A stretch of DNA of 64,000 nucleotides. Origin: Emydura subglobosa. Lineage: Eukaryota > Chordata > Testudines > Chelidae. Within the stretch, counting starts at the first letter, position 1; every line of letters begins with the position of its first letter. Below the pieces are notes generated by a model. It had not been told where the DNA came from, made no database searches, and worked only from the letters and a program-made list of their open reading frames with translations. The position numbers and the translations under genes are program-made. The DNA lies in NCBI GenBank assembly GCA_007922225.1, contig ML679956.1:17023049-17087048 (forward strand), written 5' to 3'. Shown here piece after piece: positions 32,301 to 44,300 of the stretch.

Positions 32301-35300
32301 GGTTGGGCTTCCTCTTCAAATTACAGAAAGCCAGTCATCCTCCCCAAGACTAAACCTCTCTATTCCTGGGCAGCGCCTAAGATTTGGAGGACAGAAGCAC
32401 CAATCTTTCAGAGTTTAGGAGCATAATTCACACCTTGGGAGACATATATCGCCTCTTAGCTAAATGAGAGTTGGATAATTGAGATCTTTCTGTTTTCATT
32501 TTAGTTAATTTTAAAAACATCATATAAAATATTAAAACATCTCTAAATCTAACATCAGTAGATGTCAGAAAGATGAAATGTGGCTTTTTAAAAAAACCTG
32601 TTATGTCAGACTAATTCTGCTTCTGCTAAAAAGTGCTACATCTTTCTAAATATTTGGTTAATAGCATGTGTGTTTAATTCTTATGAATTATTGTCCTTCA
32701 AAACCTTTTCTTCTTGGTTGTCTGATGCTTGTCACTGGCTCAAAATGGCTGCGTGCCACTTCACTCCCCTTTATTGTTGTTATTTACATAACACCACAAG
32801 CATGCATCATGCTTTCCAGATAGAAGACACTATTGCTGCCTCAAAGAGCTTACAACATACATTCAACATTACCCCACAAGAAGTGATGGCAGACAATAGG
32901 GTGAGCAGTGGAGTAAGGTTAGGGCCACAAAGTTTAGGATCATGCATTGTCAGCAGTTTAGAATCATGTATTTAGCTTTTAATGTATGCATTTTGTGGTG
33001 GTGTTTCTTTTAAATAATTTGGTTTTACCTTATGAGTTTTTGTATTTTAATACTGTTAATTCATCTGAAAGTGATGTCATTTTGTGAGTTTAAAAAAAAA
33101 AAAAAAGGGGGGGGGGGACATAGCTGGAGCCACAGTATCAGTAGTGAGAGTTTATGAAGGTAACCATTGAATGGCTTCATCCACTTGCTGCTGCATGGGC
33201 TGCTGAGATCTGCTAAATACTATTTTAAATAAAAATAGTAGACATGTTTGTCAAACTATTTATGTTATCATACACTACTATAATCTCAACAATTAACTCT
33301 CTGCTAGGAAAGTCTGTTTTCTCCTCATTAACTTGCAGTAACCTGAATTTATCTTACTACAGTGTAATTAATAATACTGCATTTTTCTTTGTTTTCCCCA
33401 CAGTGTGAACTATAGGAATGAGAGAAATTTTAGCAAGCATGCTCAACACAAACTGTTTCAAGAGATCTTTACAGCTTTGGTTAAGAACAGACTTATCTGC
33501 AGGTAAGAATATGTGATACAGGTATGTCTGGAAAAGAGGAGACTACTCATTTGCTTGGCTTAGGCAGGGATGTAAAATGAGTGAGTAAAGCGTGGCTTGT
33601 ACACTTCTGCAACAGTCGCTGTGGTATGGAAACTGTTGGTTTCACAATATGGGGCAGGGAGAGCTTTAATAAATGAAAAAACCTATGTCTCCCAATCTAA
33701 ATTTGGGCAGATAACAGTACTTCTTTGCTTTCTGAGTTCATTTACACACTGTGAACCTGTTTCTTAAAATACTGTAATTTTTTGTTGGAAGTCAATTCTT
33801 TGATTCCCATATTGCTGATGGCATGCCCATCTATAGAAAAATCAGATTCCAATGACATTTCATTCATCTCAGTTGAATCAGCACTGTAAAACTAGCTTGC
33901 TACTCATATATATTTGACCATTGAAGGCTTATAGAGAGGAAACCATTTTTCATAGAATTAGATTGAAACTGCACATGAAATTGTAAGGGACTAGCTTAGC
34001 AGTCACAGCTGGGCTGGTGTCCACAAGTCAAGGCTTGCCACTACTCAGTAAGCAGGGATTGGAGTAATTGCTAGAGCCAGGATCAATAAGTGGGAGTCAG
34101 AGTCAGGCAGGATTCCAAGACTGGAGATCAGAGTTAGTTACCAGGCTGGAATCATGAGGCAAGAGCCAGGGTCAGAGTCAGGCTGGTATTGGAGATTGGA
34201 GATCAGAAGCAAGGTGCAGTCTGGAGTTACCAAAGGCGAGAAGTCTATGTGGTTGCCCAGAAAACTTCCTGGAGCACGATCCAAGTTTAAGTAGTAAATT
34301 TGGCCAATCAGAGGGCTGCAGGGTGCTATCACTCTAGACCCTTTGAGCAGTACTTAGTTTCGTGTCTAACCATCACTGTGCTCCGTGGATGTAGCTCTGT
34401 ATGCCTCCCAGAGGCAATTTAGGAAGGCCAACCATCCCAGGCTGTGCAAACCTGAGTTCTAATCCCACAGATCCTGACAGAAATAAGTGAAAGACATTCA
34501 AGAAAATATGGGCACTGAGATTTATTTTCTGAAAAAGAGTATATATTATCTTTAAACAAAATTTTGTATTTAATTCCCAGGTAAAATTTTCAAAAATATC
34601 TAAGTGATTTAAGAGCCCCAAGGCCAGATTTACAAAGGCATTTAAGCACCTGAAGACTCTGTTAGATGTCTAGTGAGATTTTCAAAGAGCCTAATCAAGT
34701 TAGTCACCTATCTCCCACTGAGAGTCATGAAAGTCAATGGGAGTTAGGCACATAACTTGCTTAGACCCTTTTGTAAATTCCACCAGATGCTTATCTGCAT
34801 CTTTAGACATGTAAATACCTTTGTAAGTCTGGCCCTACATTTCATTTTCAGCAGTGATTTATGCACTTAGGAGCCTAAGTCTCCTTGCAATGGGACTTTG
34901 GCCATGTCTGCACTACAGATTTCTGCTGGCATAGCTCTGTCAGGAGTCATTCCTGACCAGCATAGCTGTGTTGGCAGTAGCCCCTAGTGTAGATGCAGTT
35001 ATACTGACAAAACTACACATTTGCCAGTATATCTTATTTTGCTCGAGGCAGTGTGTGGACTAAACCAAGGTAGTGAAAAACAGGGTTACTTACCAGTAAC
35101 TGTTGTTCTTCGAGATGTGTTGCTCATATCCATTCCATGTAGGTGAGTGCGTACCCCGTGCACGAGCCTACAGAAACTTTTCTGCCCTAGCAACCCCAGC
35201 GGTTGGTCCCGGCGCCCCCTGGAGTGGCGCGCGCATAGCGCGGTATATAGGGTGCCACCGACTGTGCGGGCCCCCAGTCCCTTCTTTCTGCCGACTCCGA

Positions 35301-38300
35301 CAGCGGGGACGGAGGGTGGGTTTGGAATGGATATGAGCAACACATCTCGAAGAACAACAGTTACTGGTAAGTAACCCTGTTTTCTCTCTTCGAGAGTTGC
35401 TCATATGCATTCCATGTAGGTGATTATATAGCCATACCTTTGGTGGTGGGAAGGATCAGTGGCGTGAAGCCCTTCTCAGCACGGCTCTGCCAACTGCTGC
35501 GTCTTCTCTTGCTTGTTGCACGATGGCATAATGGGAGGTGAAGGTATGGACCGATGACCAGGTTGCAGCTCTGCAGATATCCTGCAGGGGCACTCGTTCC
35601 AGAAAAGCCGCCGAGGTGGCTTGGGCTCTGGTTGAGTGCGCTGTAATCGGTCCCGGGAGTGGTACCTTCGCCCTCTCATAGCAGGTGCGGATGCAAGTGG
35701 TGATCCAGGAGGAGATGCACTGGGTGGAGACAGGTGAGCCTTTCATGCGGTCCGCCACTGCGACGAAGAGTTGCGTGGACTTCCGGAACGGTCTGGTCCG
35801 GTCTATGTAGAAAGCTAAGGCTCGCCTGACGTCTAGTGAGTGCCATCTCCGCTCCTCCTCCGATCCGTGTGGTTTGGGAAAAAACACGGGGAGGAAGATA
35901 TCCTGGTTATAATGAAACTGGGACACCACCTTAGGCAAGAAGGCCGGGTGAGGTCTCAGTCGCACTTTATCTTTATAAAATACCATGTAAGGAGGGTCTG
36001 AGGTTAGGGCTCTTAGCTCGGAGACCCTCCTAGCCGATGTGATGGCTACCAGGAAGGCTACCTTCCATGACAAGACCAGAAGTGGGCATGTAGCCATAGG
36101 CTCAAAGAGGGGACCTGTGAGAATAGTGAGGACTAGATTTAAGTCCCAGAGAGGTGGAGGTTCACGGACTTGTGGGAACAACCTCTCTATTCCTTTGAGA
36201 AACCTGATGGACATTGGGTGAGAAAATATAGACCTCCCCTCCACTGGGCAATGGAAGGCCGAGATGGCCGCCAGATGCACCCTTAGGGAGGCCAGGGCAA
36301 GGCCCTGCGTTTTTAGGTGTAGGAGGTAGTCTAAGATGGCCTGCATAGTTGAGTCCAGGGGCAAGATGCCACGTGACTGTGCCCAATAAGTGAAGCGTTT
36401 CCACTTTGCCCGGTATACAACCTGGGTAGAAGGTTTCCTGCTCCCCAGCAGGACGCTTTGGACTTGTGCCGAACAAGCCCTCTCTCCCTCCGTTAGCCAT
36501 GGAGCCTCCATGCCGTCAGGTGGAGGGAGTCCAGGTCTGGGTGGAGCAGGCGACCCTGTTCCTGGGAAAGGAGATCGTAGCGTCTCGGGAGCGGGATCGG
36601 TGTGGCGATGGAGAGGTCGAGCAGCATACTGTACTAGTGCTGCCTCGGCCATGCCGGTGTGACCAGGATGACATCCGCTCTGTCCCTCTTGATCTTCAGG
36701 AGCACCTTGGGGAGCAGTGGAATCGGGGGAAACGCATAGAGAAGTGGTCCCGACCAGTCTATCAGGAACGCGTCCGAAATGGAGTTCTGTTCGCGCCCAC
36801 GCAGGGAGCAAAATAGTGGGCATTTCCTGTTCTGTAGCGTGGCAAAGAGGTCCAGATGGGGAACTCCCCACTTGCGGAAGAGAAACGCTGTAACCTCCCC
36901 ATGAAGAGACCATTCGTGGCGGGGTAAGAACGACCTGCTGAGGCGGTCTGCCTCGTCGTTCCTCACCCCTGGGAGGTGAGACGCAACCAGATGGAAATCG
37001 TATCTCACCGCCAGGTCCCATAGTTGCAACGCCTCGTGGCACAAGGTCGAGGAGCGTGCTCCCCCATGTCTGTTGATGTAGAACATCGTTGCGGTGTTGT
37101 CTGTAAGGACTTGCACCACCCTCCCTTTGAGAAAGCGGAGAAAAACCTTGCAGGCTAGAAGTACTGCACGGAGCTCCCGAATGTTTATGTGGAGCATTCT
37201 GTCTTGTATTGACCATCGACCTTGTGTACTGAGGTCGTGGGACATGTGGGCCCCCCACCCAGTGTCGGAAGCATCTGTGATCAGCGTTACAGAGGGAACC
37301 ATGTCTGCAAATGGAACTCCTTCCATTACCTGTCTTGGGTCTGTCCACCAGTTCAGGGACGCTAGTACCTGGGGTGGGACCGTGACTACCTTGCCCAGAG
37401 AATGTCTGGCTGGGGCATAAACTGAGGCTAACCACCCCTGCAGGGGTATGAGTCTGAGACGAGCCAGCCTCACCATGTATGTGCATGCCGCCATGTGCCC
37501 CAACAGCTGAAGGCAGCGCCTGGCTGTTGTCGTGGGGAATCTCTGTAGCTCGGAAATGATGGTTGTCATAGCTAGGAACCGGGGCTGTGGAAGGAAGGCC
37601 CTGGCCTGTACTGCATCTAGGGTCGCCCCAATGAATTCTATGCGCTGTACTGGGGTCAACGTGGATTTCTGCTCATTTATGAGCAGCCCCAGTCTGTTGC
37701 ATGTCGCGCACGTCAGGGCTAAACTGTTTGTTACGTGAAGTCTGGACCTCCCCCGAAGTAACCAATCATCTAGGTAGGGGAAGATTTGAACCCCTTTGCG
37801 CCGCAGGTAGGCCGCTACCACCGCTATGCACTTGGTGAAGACCCTGGGCGCTGAGGAAAGGCCAAAGGGGAGGGCTGCAAATTGGTAGTGGCCACCAGCT
37901 ACCATGAATCGTAAAAAACGTCTGTGGCCAGGGAGGATAGAGACATGAAAATATGCATCTTTTAAGTCGAGAGCGGCATACCAGTCCCCAGGATCCAGGG
38001 TGGGAATGATGGAGGCTAAGGAGACCATGTGGAACTTGAGGCGCCTGATGAATTTGTTGAGGCGGCGCAGATCCAGAATAGGCCGGAGGCCTCCCTTTGC
38101 CTTGGGAATAAGGAAGTATCGGGAATAAAACCCCCTGCCCCTTTCCGTGGGTGGGACTTCCTCTACTGCCCCTAGGTGGAGCAGGGAGCGGACCTCCTGC
38201 AGGAGGAGTTGCTCGTGAGAGGGGTCCCTGAAGAGGGACGGGGTAGGGGGGGAGTCCGGTGGGAAAGCCGAAAGCTGCAAGGCATAACCTCTCCGCACCA

Positions 38301-41300
38301 CACTTAGCACCCAGCGGTCTGAGGTTATGCCCTGCCACTCTCGGAGGAAAGGCCGAAGCCTGTCTCTGAAGGGCAGGGTGTGATCCTGGTCGGCTACGAG
38401 GGCCGTGGGAATGGCAGAGGTGCCGCTCTCGAGCGTCCCATCAAAAAGGGCGCTTGTTAATTTTACGTGGCCCTGACTGAGAGCCCTTGGCAGGGCCTGG
38501 GCGGTCTCGGCGGTTAGTTTGTCTAAACCGGTCCCAAGCTCTCCTGGGTTGTGGTGGACGGGGGGGCAACCTCGGAGCTGTCTGCTGCTGCCTCTGAGGC
38601 TGTTGTTTGCCCTGGCGTCTCGTGGCCTCAGGTACATACAGGCCCAAGGTCCGCAGAGTGGCCCTCGAGTCCTTCAAGGCATGCAGCTTGCTGTCTGTTT
38701 TGTCCGAAAACAGGCCTGAGCCGTCGAAAGGCAGATCTTGGATGGCCTGCTGTACCTCTGTTGAGAGGCCGGAGGACTGAAGCCAGGACGAGCGTCTCAT
38801 AACTATACCAGACGCCATGGCTCTGCCCGCTGCGTCCGTAGCGTCACTGGCCGACTGCAGCGTAGCTCCCCCCACTGTTGACCCTTCCTGGAGCAACGTG
38901 GTGAAATCCAGTGCTAGGTCTTGGGGTAGGGCCGATGTAAATCTCTGGAGAGATGACCAGAGATTAAGATTATAACGCCCCAAGAGAGCCTGGTGATTAG
39001 CTATACGGAGCTGTAGGGCAGCGGTCGAGTATACCTTCCTCCCAAAAAGATCTAGCTTTTTGTACTCCTTATTTTTGGGAGTATTAGCCTGGGCACCTTG
39101 CCGTTCCCGCTGATTTACTGCGTCCACTACCAGGGTGCCCGGGGTTGGGTGGTTAAAAAGGTACTCGAACCCTTGCTGCGGGACATAGTATTTACGCTCC
39201 GCCGTTTTTGATGTGGGAGCTATGGATGCAGGGGTCTCCCAAATAGGTCTAACGAGCCTTAGCACCCTATCATGCACTGGGAGTGCTACTCTAGAAGGTC
39301 CCGCAGAGGCCGGAAGCCAAATATGGGGTCCTCCTCCTCAGAGAGCTCCCGAAGGTCTATTTTTAAGTTTTCTGCCAGCCTCTTCAGGAACTCCTGATGT
39401 GCCTTGAAATCAGGCAATGGGGTCCTCCGGTCCCTGGATGTTGTGTCGGGGGGAGAAGAGGAGGAGGACTGCAACAGGGGACCCATGGAGGGGCCCTCCA
39501 TAGGGTCGGACTCGTACTCCGACGACTGGTCATCCCCTTGTGGGCGCTCCTCCTGTGATGCACTCTTGGGTGGAGGAGGAGGCTGGGGCTTTGAGGATGA
39601 GGGGAGTGACCCCGTCCCCTGTAGTGTCTGTGGCGGCCAGGGCCCCCAGTAAGGCCATTGCCATGGGCCTTGTCCCCATGCCGGTACCGGGCCCAGTGCC
39701 GGGTACGGCGCCATGCTTGCAGGAGCCGGGCTTAGGGATTTGCGGCTCCTTTTGCGCTGCCCTTTAGCTGTAGACGGGCTGCGCGATGAGGAGGAGCGGT
39801 GGCGCCGCTTGCCGTGTCGGCGTGATGGAGAGCCGCTGGAGGAAGATGAGAACCTCCGCGTCTTGCGGCAGTGTTTCCCTGTATGTCTCCTGGGACTCCT
39901 CGAATATCGTCTCTCCGGGCTGACATGTGGTACCGGAGAGGCCTTCGGTGCCGAGGGGCCCGGTGCTGGGGCTCGTGGCGGGCTGCGAGAACGGGCTTGA
40001 GTGACCCTTCGGTGCTGATCGTGCTGCACCGGGCTGCCTGTGGGAGACCTGGAGCGTCGGCGGTAGTGCCTGTCTTTCGGTGCTGGGGATTCAGAGCGCC
40101 GACGCGGTGCCGTGTCCTCCCTCGGTACCGTACGCCGCGTCGGGGAATGCGTTGGTGACCGCGATCTGTATCGGTACCGCGTGCTGTCCCTGGGTACCGG
40201 GGACTGAGAGCATCGGTGGTGTGCCGGTGTCTTCTTCGGTGCCGCCGAGTGCACCGGACTGGATGATCGAGACCGGGTATGGCGGTACCAGTCTCGTGCT
40301 CTCGGTACCGGAGGGCTCTGGGACGCCGGGGCCCTTCGCGAAAGGCGAGATTGGCTCGGAGTCCGAGACCATGACCGAGCCCGGCTGCCCCGCTGCCCAC
40401 TGGCCGAGCGGGATCGGCTGCCTCTACGCACAGCCGGGAATCTGGACCGGTGTCGAGTTTGTGTCTCCGGCACCGGGACCCGCACTGGACTGTGCTCCCG
40501 ACGATCTTTTGCCGGCACTGGCGATGGTTGGTGCCGTGAGCCCGACGATGACTTGGAGCAGTGCCGTGGGTCTTTCGGTCTGGTCTTTCCCCGCAGGGTT
40601 GACCGGTGCTGAGGCTCTGGAGACCTTAATCTAGACACGGAGCTCTCCCGGGAACCTCCAGAATCCGCACGGTGCCGGGACTTGGAGGAGCTCGACGACT
40701 CGCGGTCGGAGCTGGGAGGGGAGGATGTTGCTCTCCCTCTCCCCGACCATCTGGGGGGAGACACTGAGTCCCGTCTCGACCTCCCACCGGAGTAGCCCAG
40801 AGCGGGCTTACCCTGAGACGCTGTCCCCGAGGCCCTCGACCGAGGGGGGGGCGGAGGCGTAGGCAAGGCCATGAGGGCTCGTGCCGCTGTAAATGCCTCC
40901 GGTGTCGACGGCCCTTGTAGAGGCGCTCCCCCACCCCTCGGGGTCGGGGGAGGCTCTCTACGAGGAGATGCCGGTGCCGGGACTATTTCAACGGCACGTG
41001 GCTGGGGCATCTCCTGTATCACCCCCTGCTGTACCGGTCGCAGGGGGGAGTCCATAGATACGGCCGCCGGCCGTTTTTTCTTTTTCGGTGCCGTCTTGGG
41101 CGGTACCGATGGTGTTGCTGTCGGTGCCGATGGTGCACTGCGCACCGACGAGATGCTCGGTGCCGTAGGTGATCTGGACGGCTCCGAGTCTGGACGAAGT
41201 GCCGTCTCCATCAAGATCGCCCGGAGGCGAGCGTCTCTATCTTTTTGGGTGCGGGGTTTGAATGCCTTACATATGCGGCACTTGTCCTTGCGGTGTTGTT

Positions 41301-44300
41301 CCCCGAGGCACCGAAGGCAGCGATCATGGGGGTCGCTGACGGAGAACACCTTGCCGCAGGCCGCACATGACTTAAATCCGGTGGAGCCCGGCATGGCTCC
41401 TAAGGGAGCCCCTAAGGGCTAACTATTTACACTATCTTAACTGCTATCTACTAATAACTAGAGTAACTAAGAAAACAATAAAAGAACTTATCTACACGAT
41501 TCGAGGTTGCTACTTGCTGAAGAGGCAAGGGGCAGACGTTCCACTGACCGTCACGGGCGGAAAGAAGGAACTGGGGGCCCGCGCGGTCGGTGGCACCCTA
41601 TATACCACGCTATGCGCGCGCCACTCCAGGGGGTGCCGGGACCGACCGCTGGGGTTGCTAGGGCAGAAAAGTTTCCGCAGGCTCGTGCACGGGGCGCGCA
41701 CTCACCTACATGGAATGCATATGAGCAACTCTCAAAGAGAGAAGCGTAGCTTTGCTGGTATAGCTGCATCCACACTAGGAGCACTTTGCTGGTATAGTAC
41801 TAGAGGTATAATAGAGGTATAACTATACTGGTAAAAACTCTCCTAATGTAGACATGGGCTTAAGCTTTTATGTGCCTAAGTCACTTTTGAAAATGGGACT
41901 TAGACTCTTAATTCACTTAGGCACTTTTGAAAATTTTGGGTACAGTGCAATGTGTCATTGACCTCTTGTAGAGGAACTATAATGACACAACTTCATTTGC
42001 AGATAATTCAAGGAAATCTCTTTCCAAACCCATTGTAACATACCTAATTATTTCTGACTTTTTCGTTTTTCCATCCCTTTGATGATGATATAATGAAATT
42101 AGTACCTAGTATTGAAAATAAAAGACTTAGATAAGGTTAATAAACTAGCATATATTAATAGCCCTGTGAAACAAGTAACATAACTGCAATCACAAGGGGA
42201 TTACATGCCGCACATTGCTACTAGTATGTCGATAGCCTCTCTTTAGAACAACTGCCATTGCAGAAGGTCAAAGCCTCTAGAGGCTGCACTGGATAACTGC
42301 TGCCCCTGCTGGGAAACATGAAAGACAGATTGCCCTGTGGAAGCCTATGAATTCTATCAGGGATCTGGGCCTCCGGAAAAACAGAGGTTTTAAGGAATCA
42401 CTTCTTAAGGCATGCTCATGCTTAAAGCATGCTCCCCTTCTGTTCCACACGCAATTACCAAACAGGAAATAGAGGTCACTTCACAACATATAATAATAAT
42501 TTTTATTTACAAAGCACCCCCCACTTTCCTTGCAAAAGTCTGTGCAAACCATAAATTCTCCTTGAAAGGAAAGCACCACTATTCTGGATAGGCAGGTGTG
42601 AAGAACCTAGGATAGAGCCACTACTCTTAACAGGGCATGGGTACAAAGAGGTTGCCCCAAATAAGCTGATGATGGAGTTTTATTTGCATCTGTTACAGCA
42701 CAGCCTTTATTTTTATCAAAATATTTTTAGCTGTTGGCTTAATTCCCGACAGCAAATGATAACAAGGGAAGAGAACTGTCATATCATGTGGACTTCTTTT
42801 GTTTCTGGGGAACTTATCCAGATAAATACAGATACCCACCCCATTATAGATAGATATTCACCCCTTATATATATGGGGGGAGTCTCTCTATGTATCTATC
42901 AATTAAAAGGGGTGTATGTGTGTATAAATGTCTAAAAAATATATAACTTTCATAAACAATGGGAAAATCTTTCTTTGTATTGTATCTTGAAATGTTATAG
43001 CTCAGTGATACCCAGTCCTGGAATTTAGTAGTGCTGTTGTTTCTAGGTGGTTCACTTTAAGCACATGAGCAATTCCACTGAAATCAGTGGGACTACTTGT
43101 GCTTAAAGATCAGCATGTACTTTTCTGAATTAGGGCCTCACCTCTGTTAGGTGTAACAAATGATAGCTAATAATATGCAGTTTAAGGAAATCTATTTTAT
43201 TCATAGGGAACCAGTTATAGTGCTTGAATACAAGTAGTATTAAAATATGCTGTTTGGTTGGTTTACATGCTTAATCTCATAATGACTAAGGTCCCAAATT
43301 GAAAAACTGTGTTATGTATATTCATTGTTATGTATTTATTATTACCTGTGGCTTATAACTGGACTTTTTTGATGTTTCTCTTACAGGGAGTGGGTTAATC
43401 GAGCTCCATCCATCCATTTCCTGAGAGTACTAATCTGTCTAAGATTATTAATGAGGGATCCATGCTATCAAGTTGGTTTGCCAAAATATTGTTTCTTATT
43501 GAAAGACAGAACACACACAAACTATATATGTACTGTAGCCTACAAATACACAACAAAACTCCATTAATTGTAGAAAACTATAAAATGGGGGGAAACAACA
43601 TCCTGTTCCTAGTGGTGTTTATCTGGTATTCTGAAACATAATAATTGGGCGCTATTAATTTTATCCTAGCTGCTATGATTATAGATTGTTGTTCATATAG
43701 CAGGGATGGTCAAACTGTGGCTTCGGAGCCACATGTGGCTCTTTTACAGTTAAAGTGCATCTCGCAGAGCCTCCAATGCACTCCCCCCATTTTCTACCTT
43801 CTAGATTGAGGTGGGGAGTTCAGGCTTCTGCCATGCAATGGGGTGGTGGGGGCTAGAGGTTTCTGCCCAGCGGGGAGAAGGGTCTCAGGGCTTCAGCCCC
43901 AGGGGGCACACCTGTCGGGACTCAGGACTTCAGCCCTACAGTGGGGTGATGAGGGTAGGGACTTCTGCCCCGTGGGAGGCACCTGCCGGGCTTCCAGGCT
44001 TCCACCTTGTGACAGGTTGGTGGAGGGGCTTGGGGCTTTTGCCCCGTAGGGCGTGCCTGCCATGCCCTGAGCCCCACCACATCCCACAAGGTTTAAGCCC
44101 AGAGGCCTGGCAGGTGCGCCCCAGCTCTTGAACTTCTGAAAATTGTTGTATGTGGCTCTGAGGGTCAGTAAGTTTGGCCACTCCTGTCATATAGGTTAAA
44201 AAAAGTTCTAAAAAAACCTGGCATGTTTAATCTTGAGAAAAGAAGGCTGAGAGTGGACCTGATAACAGTCTTCAAATATGTTAAGGACTGCTATAAAGAA

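Larger units (their letters stand above)
35077..41746 (-). mobile_element. DIRS-type tyrosine-recombinase retrotransposon
   Basis: A 6.67-kb element read from right to left. The order is inverted terminal repeat, gag (split by a frameshift), RT/RNase H with a methyltransferase-like end, tyrosine recombinase, internal complementary region, inverted terminal repeat. This is the DIRS1 plan: no direct LTRs and no target duplication. The terminal repeats differ at about 10 of 150 compared positions, all transitions. The coding frames are long and nearly open, but one frameshift (near 39290) and one in-frame stop (36634-36636) suggest this copy is no longer autonomous. It lies antisense to NEK10 within an intron. 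Confidence 0.95.
34911..41866. mobile_element. MITE split in two by the DIRS insertion
   Basis: The left part (34911-35076) begins GGCCATGTCTGCACTA. The right part (about 41747-41866) ends CTAATGTAGACATGGGCTT, the inverted equivalent. Inside, CCTAGTGTAGATGCAGTTAT (left) matches the reverse complement of ATAGCTGCATCCACACTAGG (right). The two parts together form one roughly 285-bp palindromic element, now 6.67 kb apart. Junctions are approximate to a few bases. Confidence 0.82.

Noticed and set aside
36653..37486. N-terminal 278 codons of the long recombinase frame
   Set aside because: This part is the shadow of the RT/RNase H coding sequence in another frame. Recognisable recombinase sequence begins only downstream.
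39732..40400. 222-codon minus-strand frame and long plus-strand frames inside the gag region
   Set aside because: Shadows of the GC-rich, repetitive gag coding sequence.
35077..41746. Direct-LTR (Gypsy/ERV) classification for the 6.7-kb retroelement
   Set aside because: The terminal repeats are inverted, there is a tyrosine recombinase instead of an integrase, and no protease was seen. This fits DIRS.
43811..44131. 106-codon frame inside the hAT element as a transposase remnant
   Set aside because: The peptide is Gly/Pro low complexity derived from the internal tandem array. No transposase motif is present.
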